A stretch of DNA of 64,000 nucleotides, from positions 510,001-574,000 of the forward strand of contig JABMCL010003092.1 of NCBI GenBank assembly GCA_018857735.1, written 5' to 3'. The notes beneath the pieces were generated by a model, which was not told the DNA's origin, searched no databases, and saw nothing but the letters and a program-made list of their open reading frames with translations. Numbering within the stretch: the stretch's first letter is position 1; each line of letters starts with the position of its first letter. This stretch comes from Alviniconcha marisindica. Taxonomy: Eukaryota > Mollusca > Gastropoda > Provannidae. Positions 46,883-58,850 of this stretch are shown here, piece after piece. A program made the translations under genes and the position numbers.

Positions 46883-47989
46883 AGGCCGACTGACCCCAAC
46901 CTAAAGCTGACACCGACACTGGCCACACTGACGTGACGGCCCCGGACAGGAGGAGCCTGTGTGGAGGAGGCCAGTCCGCAGGTGGTCAGCTATAATGACA
47001 CGCCGAACACGAACACCTGCTGACGGGCCAGTTGGTATGTACCTACTTCCTTAAGCCGATTTGGTTCATTTTTAAATGCCTGAGTGTATCTTCGTACAGC
47101 TCACCTTTTTTTTTTTTTTTTTTGGTTTTCGTTTTGTTTGACTGGTGCTATCAAGAAAAAATAATTATTGTAAAAGAAAAAGAGAGAGACAGGCGACAGA
47201 GTCAGAGAAGAGAGAGCGAGAAATGGGAGAAAGAGGGAGGAAGAGGGAAGCAGGCAGAGACAGGGTACAAGTACCTGCGCATTCTTCAGCTAAACTTTCG
47301 TGCTCGCTGTTTGTCCCCAAACTATATACCAGAAGCAACGCACATCACACGTCCAATTTTGTAGCACAGTTTTTGCAATTTGGAAACAGCATGGAACCGC
47401 TACAGAGTTACGATTTGAAAGCCAGTTTCAATAATGCCACTGTTCGTGACTCTCCCTGTCAATCAGTGCGCCGTTGTTCGTGACTGACACCAAGAGACTT
47501 ATCAGTTATTAGGGCCATTCTCCGTAAAACCACGCCCGCCTTCGTTACCGCTACTGTTCGCGCAAACCACGCACCCTGTCAGCCTGTAAGAGCTTGCATA
47601 ACAATTGCCGACCATCGCTCAGTTCAGATGAATAGACTAGGTAAAACCGGCAGCAATACGTTTCCGCGAATGTACACGTTTGCGCAACTTCACCGCAAAA
47701 TGCCCATGTACAGTTCCGCAATTATGTGTGATACCCATACGAAACCGCAAAGGCCTCAGCTTCTTGGCTGAAGTCAACAGATACTACTTGTTTGCTTATT
47801 TGTGTAGGTTATTCGTTTGTTGGTGTCTCTTTTCTGTATGTGTATGTGTGGGGGGGATGAGGGAGGGGGGGGAGGGTTGGTGAGTGGTTTGTTTGATGTT
47901 GCTAGTTTGTTGTTTTGGGGCTGCGGACCTGACATGTTCTCAATTCACCGTGCACCAAAAACATTACTGGACATAAGGTCCAAACACAT
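46883..47989. other. Unique sequence with T and GA tracts
   Basis: Poly-T 47107-47123, purine-rich 47165-47260, G-rich 47850-47875. No gene recognised. Confidence 0.5.
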
Positions 47990-48140
47990 AAAAGGTTGAA
48001 AAGAACGCGTATTTATTAGGACAAAAACACAATTTGCAAATATTCGGGATAATTCCCTTTCTCAAGCTTCAAAGCGACACTTAACGGTTAAACGGCAAAA
48101 AACGATGAAGAATAATGAAAAATGATGGAATCTTGTTTCA
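47990..48140 (+). repeat. Dispersed repeat family B
   Basis: Holds TATTTATTAGGACAAAAACAC and GACACTTAACGGTTAAACGG-like blocks shared with 54400-54560 and, inverted, with 60655-60800 and 61570-61730. The pieces read like a mobile-element end, but no coding part is present. Confidence 0.75.
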
Positions 48141-48323
48141 GATTTTCGTATTGGAGATTTATCGAATTCATATCACATCCAAATGTACATCCTGCTGAAG
48201 TGGCAGGATATGGTGAGTAACTTGTGTGGGAGTAGACAACAGGTTTTTGTGTGTTCTTTCACAACAGTATCAGCTTCCATTGACATTGTCTGTGCTTTGT
48301 CACTCTCTACGAAGAGAAGAAAT

Positions 48324-48402
<79 letters not shown>

Positions 48403-48430
48403 TTGTGTGTGTGTGTGATTGTGTGTGTTA
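48324..48430. repeat. (GT)n microsatellite
   Basis: GT run with ATT interruptions near 48402 and 48418. Confidence 0.95.
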
Positions 48431-48682
48431 TTTTTGTATGCAAATGTTGTACAGGAAATCGGTCAAGGGGTGTCTTTACTGTTGCGAGTATGTCCCGTGG
48501 TAATTATCCTGTCCCGGCACAAATTATACTAAAAGAGTCTTTTAGACGGGTAGCGGTAATGCAGCAATTTATTTGTGGAATCGTGGAGAGTGTCTTTGCA
48601 GAAACGTAATGTCAAAACTGGCGATAATGTTATAGTTTTGCGAAAACTTGATGCCACCGTGAACTTGTGGCTACCTTGGTCC

Positions 48683-48805
48683 AAAGATTATAAATACATT
48701 TATAATCTTTGCTTGGTCCTAGCGGGAATCGAACACCCAGGACTTGAAACGTTCGCTTCGTGTGGGCAGAGCCGCGGCTGCACCTAGTAGCACTTGTGGC
48801 CGGGC
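48683..48805 (-). repeat. tRNA-like SINE fragment with perfect hairpin
   Basis: On the minus strand GGTGTTCGATTCCCGCTAGG resembles a Pol III box B followed by the end of an acceptor stem. Next to it, AAAGATTATAAA and its exact reverse complement (48683-48694 and 48699-48710) enclose a 4-nt loop. No convincing box A, so it is a diverged SINE at best. Confidence 0.5.
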
Positions 48806-49059
48806 CGTTCCGGTGCAGCAGAAGATGAAGCCGGAATCTGGTAACTGTGGCAATACTGTACACACTGTGAAAATGGCGCACCCTAAACATGAAAACCACT
48901 TCTTCCTCCTTAGGCTTGTGTTGCCGCCACATTTAACACAGTGCTTTTAAGGGCCACGAACTGACATCGTAACCTGCATGCATCACTACAGGGAATATGA
49001 CACCACACCGGGCCCAGCGCTTCGCGAACGCCTTTCCGTGTGTGCACGATTCATGAGGA

Positions 49060-49320
49060 AGGTGAAAACCAGTCACCCCTGACTTGATTGCCTTACACCT
49101 GCGCGGATTCCAATCACCCCTGACTTGACAAGACTAAGAATCCGCCGTGTGAACACCAATCACCCCAGATCTGACTGGCATCCCTGCGTGGACACCAGTC
49201 ACCCCTGACTAGACTAACTCTCCCCCGACAGTGTAGTTACTAGTCACCCCTACTTAACTAACAATCCCCTGTGTCAATGGGCACCACGTGTGGGTGCTAA
49301 CCACCACTGACTCTTGAGAG
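49060..49320. repeat. Degenerate about 50-bp minisatellite
   Basis: Five to six diverged units sharing CCAATCACCCCTGACTTGA-like and GTGTGGACACCA-like blocks. Confidence 0.7.
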
Positions 49321-50053
49321 AATGCTCTCCCGTCGCTCTATGTAAGCCGGACACAGTTTAACGGTGCTGGCATCGAAATTAATGTGCATATTGCCTGCAA
49401 ATGCCTGGCCGTCAGTTCCGAGATTCGATTTTCCCCCTGAGGAGTGTGCACGCACTGTTTACTTCCCGTAGTGCGACATCTTGTCCCCTTTGAGTAACAC
49501 ACATTCAGTTTTCGATCAGAGACTGTCAGCTGATTCTATGCGGTTAACGGGACGTTATATCCAGGAACTAAGGAAATAACTAACTGGTCTTTGTGCTGGG
49601 CGTCTTGTCACACCCCATTACCCGCGTCCTTCACCCGCCAATCCCGAGTGGGTCACTTCCTGTTCCGAAGAGAGGCAGGGGGAGGAGGGGGGTGCCGGAT
49701 CAGCTGACAGTCTCTTGATCCAACTCGGCCTGTGTTACTCATGGCTGGGGACCAAATGGCGCACTCCACAGGAGGCAAACCAGACCGACGGCTGCCTTCG
49801 TCATTCCGGTCCAGACGTGGCTCGCATTTTCAGTCTACGTCGAGTCATGCATGAGTGTCCATACGTTCATTACGTTAGCTTTCAAAGGAAACCCCAAAAA
49901 TAACTCGTGGGCGTATTTCCGTGCATACGGACCACGAAGAACTTTTGCCGAAATGAACTTTGTAGACGTTGAGGATTTACATGTTATCTAAAGCATCGGA
50001 ACTGATTATTTTCTCTTTAAAGCCAGAAAACCACTGAAATCTAAAGGGACTCC
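49321..50053. other. Unique sequence, no gene recognised
   Basis: A segment near 49545-49565 (GTTAACGGGACGTTATATCCAG) resembles SINE tails elsewhere in the window. Otherwise nothing identified. Confidence 0.45.
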
Positions 50054-51258
50054 TCAAAGGACAAGTCCAAGGTTTGGGGTGATTTTTGACACGATTTCCG
50101 TTAAAGTTCGCTGAGAACAATGATGTATGTGAAACTGTGATCTGAGGGTTATAAATGTACAAAAACAGGCATTTTCTGTCGTACCGAAAGCGTCGCCATG
50201 ACGCTGAAAATCATGTGCACATATGCGCACTACGTCACTCTGGGGAGTCGCTGCAAAATGGCTAGTAGCCACAGGGTAACAGACTTGGGAAAAAATCCAG
50301 TTCGAATCTCCAAGGATGAAGCTCCGACGTCATTGTCAGTAGTTCGGCCTTTGTTTATTTCCTCCTTGTTATTTCATCTTTCGCGAGCCTGTTAGGTGCG
50401 TGGCGTTTCAGTCTTTTTCGTTCTGTTTACTCTAGCTTTCACAACAGGCTAGACCTCATCAGGGAGCCTGCCTTTATTGGGTGTTTTATTTTATTTTCCC
50501 AAAGTATCCTTGTTTGTTTCATCATATGTAAAAATGAAAAGGTTTTGTTCGTTCTAGTTCAATAGACTAGCGATTTCGTGGCCTCCTTGGGTTTGGGGTT
50601 GGGCTAGTTACCGGTTCTTGCCATTCACTGTTTTTTCTCTTGCCTTTTGTTTCTCGAGTTATATCGTTCATTTACGATGTACGAGTGAGGGGGGTAGTCT
50701 CGATGTTTAACGAGACCTCTCATTCTTTCTTTGTGTGGGTAGTTCGTGAGCGTCTGTTGCCCTGCCGTGTTGTTGTCACTGCTAAGTGGGTTGTATCGTG
50801 TATGCAGCCTTTGTCCCGTTGCTCGCTGGCATTACTTGCTTCCTCTTTCTTTTCAGAAAGTGTTGTTGTTTTCTCTCTCTTTTTCCCCTTCTTTTTCACC
50901 ATGCGTTCTTTCTTTTTCTTTTTATCTTTGGTTTATTGGCCATTTCGTACCCGCTTGATAGGGCAGCTATTTTGTATTTCTCTTGTCGTCTGCATTTGTT
51001 TACATCCCGATGCTTTGTCATCGGTAGTCCTGATTAGCGTTTTGCTTTATCAGTCTGCAGCCTTTGTTTTTCTAGATGGAAGCCGGGTTAGTGAGGGGTT
51101 AGTTTAGAGTTATTTATGGTTAGTTTGGCTTTCCATCTGTTTGTCGTTGGCACAGTTATTTTTGCTCTGTGCTCTTATGACTGTAGTCGTCCACTCCTTT
51201 GTTGCAGATAGTAGTCTATTAGACTGTTGTGATTTGATGGTGTGTGTTGTTGTTGTTG

Positions 51259-51260
<2 letters not shown>

Positions 51261-51331
<71 letters not shown>

Positions 51332-51350
51332 TGTGTGTGTGTGTGTGTTT
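51261..51350. repeat. (GT)n microsatellite
   Basis: GT run with one AT interruption, inside the putative transposon. Confidence 0.95.
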
Positions 51351-51731
51351 TCCACCTTATGCTTGCAGGCAGGCAACCGTTTGGGGTTTTGAGATGTTTT
51401 CGGCTGGGTTTTTATTTTCTTTCATTTGGTGTCAGCTGTTTGCTTGCCTGATTAGGGCAGCCATTTTTCGTTTGCAACCAGCATTTGTGGTTTGATCTTT
51501 CTTTCTTTGCCACAGGTATTTGTGGTCTGTTCTTTCTTTCTTTGCCACAGGCGTTTGTGTACAGTCTCTTTCTTTCACGGCCTTTTCTGCCGTAGGCATT
51601 CGTGTTAGACTTTTTGTCTTTGCCTTGTTAGCGCTTGTTTCATGGTATCAGTGTATCTCTCAATTTTTGGTTTCATGCTGTGCGCTTGCTGCTCGTCAGC
51701 TTCATCATTGGAGATTCGAACTCCAGGTCGG

Positions 51732-51996
51732 TTACCCTGTGGACAGCCCTATAAATTCCGCTTCGGCAAACCCCATTTGGTATTCCGCCATAAAATTTAC
51801 GAAGTCGCACTCGACGAAGTGCTCGCTACACAAATGGGCGTGACTGAGACGCAGCATCAAAGTCAGCTCGTTTGAATTGTACAAAGTTGACCCATTTTCG
51901 CCTCACAGCGGGTCGATTCCGCGGGAACTCGTGCATAGTTATGCTTTGGGTTGCTTGTGAGTTGTTACAGTTTGCTACAACACAGTAGGCCGGCAT
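51732..51996 (-). pseudogene. THAP zinc-finger domain with a one-base frameshift
   Basis: From the ATG at 51996-51994 the frame reads MPAYCVVANCNNS then HEFPRN and WVNFV, the N-terminal half of a THAP domain (C2CH zinc-binding DNA-binding fold: Cys at 5 and 10, FPxxxxxRxxW). The frame then meets TAG, but one base over it continues HLCSEHFVEC and NFMAEYQMGF, the missing Cys-x2-His and C-terminal part. The break falls in the GGG at 51836-51838, consistent with one extra base. Either a real inactivating mutation or a sequencing error. THAP fingers occur in P-element and Kolobok transposases and in host transcription factors. The flanking inverted repeats favour the transposon. Confidence 0.82.
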
Positions 51997-52277
51997 TGTT
52001 AGAGCTTTTGTCGACCACACGCATGCACATTCAACGAACAATCTAAGATGGCAACCGCACTGACTCCCCAGACTGATGTCACTTCCGAGAAAGTCACGTG
52101 ACTGATGGAGAACCCGAGACAGCAGGTCTCGGCCAGCCTACAGAAAATAAAACGATTAAAAACCAACAAAAAAAATTTCTCCATTTTTTATTTCATTAAA
52201 TCTCAAGCTAGTGACTCATTTGTCAATCATTTTGATGGTCATTTTGCATACTTAAAAACCTTGGACTTTTCCTTTAA

Positions 52278-53089
52278 ACATGGGTGAGGAAATCACATAG
52301 CTTTTGGCAACAGAGAGAATACTCCAACAAATAACAACAGTCTATCAAGTTTGCCTGTCCTTCAAGTCTGCGAAAACGAAAAATCCGGATGGCAGTCACC
52401 GTAGTGAAATTTCAGTCCAACCAATTAGAACCTAGAGAAATTTCATTCGGTGTTGCTGAAACTTGACACCAGAGGCACAGTGTCGTTTTTCCTGGGATCC
52501 CCCCCTCTCCCCCTCCCCCCCCCCCCCCCCCCCCCCCCCCGGCATGTCCGCCTTATCACGTAGCGCGGTTTGAAATCCAGCTGCACTCATGTGTTGAGCC
52601 ATGGCCGTTTGGAAGGCCCTGTGTAGATATAAGAACCTTGCTTCGTGCTTCAGCCTTTCCCATGAACTAGGCTACCCTGTCTTGTCCTGGGTTGTTGGTG
52701 TCAGCTACTGGCGTGGGCCAACATGAACAGCGGCACAGTCTGTAGCTTCAGTGATCTCCATGTCAACGTCTGGCTGGTAGCACTGATCCTGCAGCAGCAG
52801 CAACGCAGGATGAACAACACCGCTGGCCCAGTCTCACGACGCATTTCCAGCAGTTATGCGCAAGGACCAAGAGGAGAATGATGTTTAAAATGCTTCACAG
52901 GATGAATCAAAGTTTTATTACGGATCCTCCCAAACAATAAAAGCAGAGGGAAGTATCAAAGCAATGCAGTGTCCTAAACCAGTTCCAGAGCAGAGATTAA
53001 AATCGTAAATTCTAATACAATAACACATACGACTTTCGAACTGGAAAGAATGTGCTGCTCACCACAGAAAACGAACTGAACAGAAGGCT

Positions 53090-53092
<3 letters not shown>
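52278..53092. other. Unique sequence with 38-nt poly-C
   Basis: Poly-C at 52505-52541. Otherwise no feature; a plus-strand stretch 52560-52860 shows no domain. Confidence 0.5.

Positions 53093-53166
<74 letters not shown>
53093..53166. repeat. (GA)n microsatellite
   Basis: About 35 GA units. Confidence 0.95.
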
Positions 53167-53167
<1 letters not shown>

Positions 53168-54136
53168 AACTCCATCAATCACGCGTCCTGCAGCCAAGGC
53201 ATTATGGGAAAGGGATATCGTGCAAGAGAGCCATTTTTCCTTCCTCCCCACGGCAAAGAGTCTCTAACGGCTCTGACTCATCAGAGCATCCAGGGAATTG
53301 CGGAAGAGGAGAAGCTGGCCTTGGATTAACACACATCCTCAAAACCTAACTGAAAGCAGCATCCGATCTCACGTCAAAAAAGACGAACGAATTAAAGCTG
53401 AAAGCAGCCATTTTCAAAGCAAAAATGAACTGTTGAGGACTTAAATTCGGAACAACTGATTATGTTCTCGTGACTCCGGTTTTATACACACAGATCAAAG
53501 GAGGCAGGAAAAGGAGAAAACCAACCAAACGACAAAAACAAAGAAAGGAAGACACAAAGCCTCCAAAATTTCTTATCTTCAAAACTGCATCAAACGACCT
53601 GTTCTTCGCACCATCTTATTATACCCTGTTAACATGCTTTGAAGTCCGAATTTGGGGTTCAAAACAATCAGCCGCAGAAATGATTGCCAGACAATCTAGT
53701 TTGCATGTTTCACTAAAGTCATCCTTTCTCTAACGCCCTACAAAGGCCTCATTTTGTCACGCTCATGTTAAACACCATGACCCCTGGGACAACCCCCACC
53801 CTTCCATCCGCTTTAAAAAAAAAAAGGCAGTAGATGCAAGGTGTGCGTTTCTGTGGTAGCAGTTTACTGGCAAACAGTGAACTTAGCTGGGCGGGGCACT
53901 GCGGAAGAATGTGACTAGCGCGCGTGCGTGCACCCCCCCCACCCCCCCCCCCCCCCCCCCCCCCCACAGCCAGCAACTGATCAACAACGGGCGGACGGTG
54001 GTTGCTGCCAAAGTATGGGACAGTACACGTGTCCTTTACGTGGAGAGGCCAAACAATCCAAAACACACAAAGCTGAAAAAGAGAGAGAGAGAGAGGGAAC
54101 AGAAATACACCAAGCAGTCATCGCCAAAATTAACGG

Positions 54137-54138
<2 letters not shown>
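53167..54138. other. Unique sequence with poly-C
   Basis: C-rich run 53931-53966. No gene recognised. Confidence 0.5.

Positions 54139-54207
<69 letters not shown>
54139..54207. repeat. (CA)n microsatellite
   Basis: About 33 CA units. Confidence 0.95.
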
Positions 54208-54208
<1 letters not shown>

Positions 54209-54400
54209 CCCCCGAGCCGTTCTTTGTTGACAGTCATTAAGAACTACTGAAACAAAACCATATGCCGCAGGCAGGAGCCATTACGTTCTGGTAATTATAA
54301 TCTTCCTCCCAGGCCTCTTCGTCGTTCTCCTTCCTAAGTATTTGGTCTTCTTGTTCTTGTCTGCCTCTTGTTTATTTACCGAATCTGTATTTCAGTTAAA
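54208..54400. other. Unique spacer
   Basis: Short unique stretch between a microsatellite and a dispersed repeat. Confidence 0.4.
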
Positions 54401-54560
54401 ACGTTCAAAAGAACGCTATTTATTAGGACAAAACACAACCTGCAACTGCTCGGGGTGATCCCCTTTATCAAACTACAAAATGACACTTAAACAACAGTTA
54501 AACGGTGACAAAATGAGACGGAAAGCTAAACCACTTTTGAACCATTTATGTGTTTGGATC
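54401..54560 (+). repeat. Dispersed repeat family B
   Basis: Same orientation as 47990-48140: AACGCTATTTATTAGGACAA, then AATGACACTTAAACAACAG and TTAAACGGTGA. Followed by TGTGTTTGGATCCTGTTTCAGA, which also follows the copy at 61690 (inverted context differs). Confidence 0.75.
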
Positions 54561-55057
54561 CTGTTTCAGAACGCTAGCAGGTTTCTTTTCTCAGTTAAAA
54601 CGATTAATTGTATGCGGACTATGACCAGTTCTACTATATTTCGTAACTGTCTGAAGGCTAGGTAGACACGACCATGACCAGTTGTGTTAACTATTATCAA
54701 CAGCCTAAAACGTTCACGTCTGAGTGGACAATCACCGAGTTTTATTGTGTTAAATCTGCTATGAGCAAAAAAGAAGGGAGTTAATCATCGCTCGAAAGAC
54801 GTCACGAGCACAACAAAACCTGAATCGCCTACAGCAACTTTCACCTGGCATGAGAGTACAATTTCAAAGACTGAGTGGATGCACATCATGACCATTTCTA
54901 TTGCGCTGAAAGTCGGATGCATGCGGATAAACTTTGTTGTATTCATAACAAACTCCTCGCGCCTCTTCGCTGGTCAGAACGCAACAGAGGTTCGAACAAT
55001 TCAGACATGGTGCTGATAGAGGTCATGTATGGATGCTTCCAGGTGACAGCACGTGGC
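54561..55057. other. Unique sequence, no gene recognised
   Basis: Nothing identified. Confidence 0.45.
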
Positions 55058-55083
55058 ACACACACACACACACACACACACAC

Positions 55084-55128
<45 letters not shown>
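55058..55128. repeat. (CA)n microsatellite
   Basis: CA run with an AA interruption at 55084. Confidence 0.95.
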
Positions 55129-55130
<2 letters not shown>

Positions 55131-57127
55131 GAGTGGGGAAACTAAAACTTAAAAACTGTCGCAGCAACACTACAGCATACTAACTACATTCATAGTTACA
55201 GATTAGACTAGTCAGAAATAATCGCTTTAAGCCTCCCTCTTTTGGTAAAACAAGGCTGTGTTCAGCTATGCCGGCAACACGCAGAGGTATATTGCTGTGC
55301 AATGAACCAGCTAAGGCTCTGTCTTCACTTACAAGCCATTTCAACGGTGTGCGGTTCTTTCAAGTTCTAGAGCAGAGCTGTTCACTCGGATCAATACGTT
55401 TCTGGCGTACACAACGCTGCTGTACTATCAGCACGACGTTGTAGCCCGGGGTGTGATGCAGGGCAATGCCACACTCGTCAGTAGCGCCTTTCCCGGGCAG
55501 TCAGCTTTACTTACAGCCATCAGCCACCCCCAACGCTCACAGCATGCACCTGCTGCATTGTCGTTATGAAGACCACGCGTTTCCGGCACGTAGCTCCGGT
55601 GTCCCTCACAAACGTCGTGGTGTAACTGATGACTGTGCCATTAATTATTACTCCTTACAACTGTTAATCGTTTCCGACCAAAGAACGCTGTTCGCTATCT
55701 CCAATAAACTCTCACCCCATCTCAGATAAAACTGTTTCAAGAGCACAACTAGTTTACGCTCAAGGGTTGCCAACACGCTCAGTCAAATCAGTACGACCCA
55801 CAAAGAGAGGATGAAACACTTAAAACAGCGAGCACGATAATACCTTGGACACAAACTCCAGTATCGCCACATGGGCGGTTCAGGAAAATGAGTTATCGTG
55901 TTTCACTGCAGGAATTAACACGACGACCATCCCGACCAGCGAAGTCGCAGCAATTTGTTTCATACTGTAATTTAGACTCACTAAGCTTACAAGAGGCCAA
56001 CACAAAAGCACTTGCAACAAACACGACAACCAGTGGCATACAATGTATAATAATCATGTGCCTTTCTGTTTTGCCACTGGTTCTGAACAGCCACCACCGG
56101 AGATCTGTGGCTGATGTATGTGTATCAGATACAATGTTCAACTAATTTCCCTCGCTCCCTGTCGTACTCACCGACAGAAGCGACTGCGTGGCCACTGTCC
56201 GTCACTGTGGAAGACTGGCTGCAGTCAAGCTGTCAACGACCCGGATCCACAGAGAAGCTGACGACGTCCAACAGAGCCAGCTCCCGGAGTGGTCCGGCAG
56301 GTGAGTGGACACCCCGCTGGCCGGTGCAGGCAAAGACAGTCGTTGGTGCCAGACGACGACAGGGGCGTCCCCAGCTGACAGCAGTGTGGTCAGAACTCCT
56401 GGCGCGGTGGCCCACATCTGACGTGCCCGACGTAGGCGCAGAGAGGACAGGGAGGGAAGCGAGCGCCGGTCACAGCACCCACTGGCTGATGGCGAGTGAG
56501 TGATTGCTACTGTCAATGCCAGCGCCCGATAGCAACACGACAGCAGCATGCAGCACGGCGGCGCTACAGCAGCACAGCGGCGGCAGCAACAGAATTCCGT
56601 TAGTCCCTGGCTGCGGGGAGAAAGAGTGACAATGCACCACGTGACCCGGGCATCGCCAGGCGGGTGCGCTGGGCAGGGCGACGACACGATGAGCGGCCAG
56701 CACCGCCATGTGGCTGCACGCTGACCTGCTCTCACACGGCCGCCAGGCGACAACTGAGGGCAGCGTCAGCCCCTGCTTCAGCCGCCGCCACCAACACCAG
56801 CACCACCACGCCCTGGCCTCATAATCCGGCCTCACTCCTCCCTTCCTATCTTCCTTCTTTTGGTCCGGTCTTTGTTCCGTTCTCTAACAATCTGCATTAT
56901 AATCACCCCAGTGTCAGTTTAAAACCGTCGGCAGTACGATGACAAAAAAAAATCGATGAGCTGCTTTAAAACAGTCCGGTGTCTGCAGTTGAACAGAGCT
57001 GCCTTTGCCAGTCACTGGCAACGACTATTATTCCGTCTACAAGGTATGCCTCACCACCTCTGAGACTAGGTCTACAGCAGTCAATAAACAGAGTGTACCC
57101 AGTGGGTCCCATTGCCCTCATATGCGG
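55129..57127. other. Repeat-poor stretch with GC-rich core 56170-56830
   Basis: The core is clearly richer in G, C and CpG than its surroundings and has CAG/CAGCAG-type runs near 56530-56590. Open frames on both strands are long but mutually overlapping and show no domain. A CpG-rich promoter or first exon is possible but not shown. Confidence 0.35.
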
Positions 57128-57166
57128 CTGTGTGTGTGTGTGTTGTGTGTGTGTGTGTGTGTGTGG

Positions 57167-57198
<32 letters not shown>
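57128..57198. repeat. (GT)n microsatellite
   Basis: GT run with TT and GG interruptions. Confidence 0.95.
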
Positions 57199-57200
<2 letters not shown>

Positions 57201-58304
57201 TCGTCTTGTATGCGTTGAATTCTGATAATATGTACATGTCAAGAATGTGTAAGAGTTTAGGGCCTGTACGGGTTAGGCGCTCTAAGTATTCATTATTATT
57301 ATTATGGGTTTGAGTGGTTTACCGAGATATAAGAAACACGAGTTGTGTCAAGGCTCGCTGGCTACGAAACAAAACTTACGCAAGAAGTATTCGTGGTAAA
57401 GCACGAAGAAAACCCATTGCGTGAGCTATTTACTACACGTAAAGGTAGACACTAAATGATCGTACTCGTAGTACAGATTCAGCTTTAAGTGTGAAATGAC
57501 AACAGAATCTTCAGTCTTTCGTGACATCCGTGTTACGCCGTGCAGCTGAATGCGCATTACAACAAATTAGGCCCATATTCAGTGCATGAAATTCGCCATG
57601 AAACGTAGCGTATCTACGTGTTTTGCCTGCATGTTGAGAAACAAGAGACAAAGAACACATTAATTTTAGCTGACAGCGTTGACAGAATTTCAGATCATTG
57701 TTGAAATTGTCTGTGCCTACTGACCGTAGGCCTACTGACAAACGGGGCAGCCCAACAACGCATGCAACTAAGCACTAAAAACATCTGCAACAGTACTGTT
57801 GTAACAAAATCTATGCTAGCATCTATTCATCTCTAAACCACTTCCGCTTCTTTGATTTTTCTATCTATTCAATTTTGAAAGTAGAGTCCAGTTTATTTCC
57901 AGAGTGAGTGGAGTGTGAAATTGTACAGACGTCTCGAGAGCGGTCAAAGCCTGTCACGTGACAATCCGGGCAGAGACACGGTGCACGTGACTGGGCAGTA
58001 GGCCTACGTGGCAGTTAAAGTTGTGTCTGTGTGTTATTTGAACGTGTTGTTGTCGGTTATTCAACAGCATGAGTTGGATGCTGACGGACTGAACGTTGCA
58101 ACGTCCAGAAACCCGCACAATGTTGTTGACACCAGAACTGATACACGGTCGTCTTGCCGTCTGATCAATTACATTTCCCAGCAGCCTCTCCCTAACTGTG
58201 TCTGCTGTAGCTGTCTGCCACCCAAGGACACAGAAAAGCTCGGAGATCAATGACTTAGGGGTTCATCTCAGCCTGTATCATCACTCGCGTCATCGCAGGA
58301 GGTG
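57199..58304. other. Unique sequence, no gene recognised
   Basis: Nothing identified on either strand. Confidence 0.45.
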
Positions 58305-58490
58305 CACGCGGCGTGACCGAGTGAACAAACATTCCACACGAGATCGAGCGTTTACGGGTTCGAATCACGGTTAAGGCAGTAACCTTCTAGCCCATCCCCT
58401 CTGCTATTTAGTCTTGGGGTGACGGTTTCAGTGTCTAGTACTTCGGATGGGTCTACTTTGCAGGTTCCGCACTACAAGCGTGCACGTACG
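58305..58490 (+). repeat. Diverged tRNA-derived SINE
   Basis: GCGTGACCGAGTG (box A-like, 58310-58322) and GGGTTCGAATC (box B, 58356-58366) spaced as in a tRNA, with GAGATCGAGCG between. A SINE body follows, with no matching acceptor stem, so not a functional tRNA. Confidence 0.7.
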
Positions 58491-58519
58491 CACGCGTTCA
58501 CAATCGGCACAGTGCAGTC

Positions 58520-58850
58520 TGCTTGGTACAAGAGTCTGCTTGGGACAGTACCGTCTGCTTAGTACACTACAGTCTTCTTGGTACAAGTAGACTACACTAC
58601 AGTAAAGTCTGCTTCACACACTTCAGTACACTACAGTCTGCTAGGCACACTACAGTCTGCTTGGCACAATAATATCTGCTCGGAACAAAACAGTCTGCTT
58701 GGTGACATCAGTAAAGTCTGCTTTGTCCAATAAATCCTGCTTGGAACAATAAGTCCGCTTTAGACAACAGTAAAGCTTGCATCGGCCAGTAAAGTATGCT
58801 TCAGATAATAAAGTGTACAAAATATAAAGCCACCTTTCTTTAATAAATAC
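58520..58850. repeat. Degenerate 18-20-bp tandem repeat
   Basis: About sixteen diverged units around CAGTCTGCTTGGTACAA, lengths varying with AGTA and CAGTA insertions. Confidence 0.75.

Larger units (their letters stand above)
50054..52277 (-). mobile_element. Probable THAP-containing DNA transposon remnant with 22-bp inverted ends
   Basis: Ends 50054-50075 and 52256-52277 are inverted copies matching at 19 of 22 bases (TTAAAGGAAAAGTCCAAGG from the right end, TCAAAGGACAAGTCCAAGG from the left). TTAA/TCAA at the borders fits a TTAA target site, as used by Kolobok and piggyBac transposons; Kolobok transposases carry an N-terminal THAP finger, which agrees with the THAP frame inside. No catalytic domain is recognisable, and a GT microsatellite (51261-51350) fills part of the interior, so it is internally degraded. 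Superfamily assignment is inference. Confidence 0.55.

Noticed and set aside
50640..51107. Hydrophobic 155-codon plus-strand frame
   Set aside because: T-rich low-complexity DNA inside the putative transposon and antisense to its THAP frame; Phe/Leu/Ser richness follows from base composition.
53928..54230. Pro-rich/His-Thr frames around poly-C and CA
   Set aside because: Homopolymer and dinucleotide translation only.
58305..58380. Functional tRNA gene
   Set aside because: Box B is good but the D-arm and acceptor stem are degenerate.
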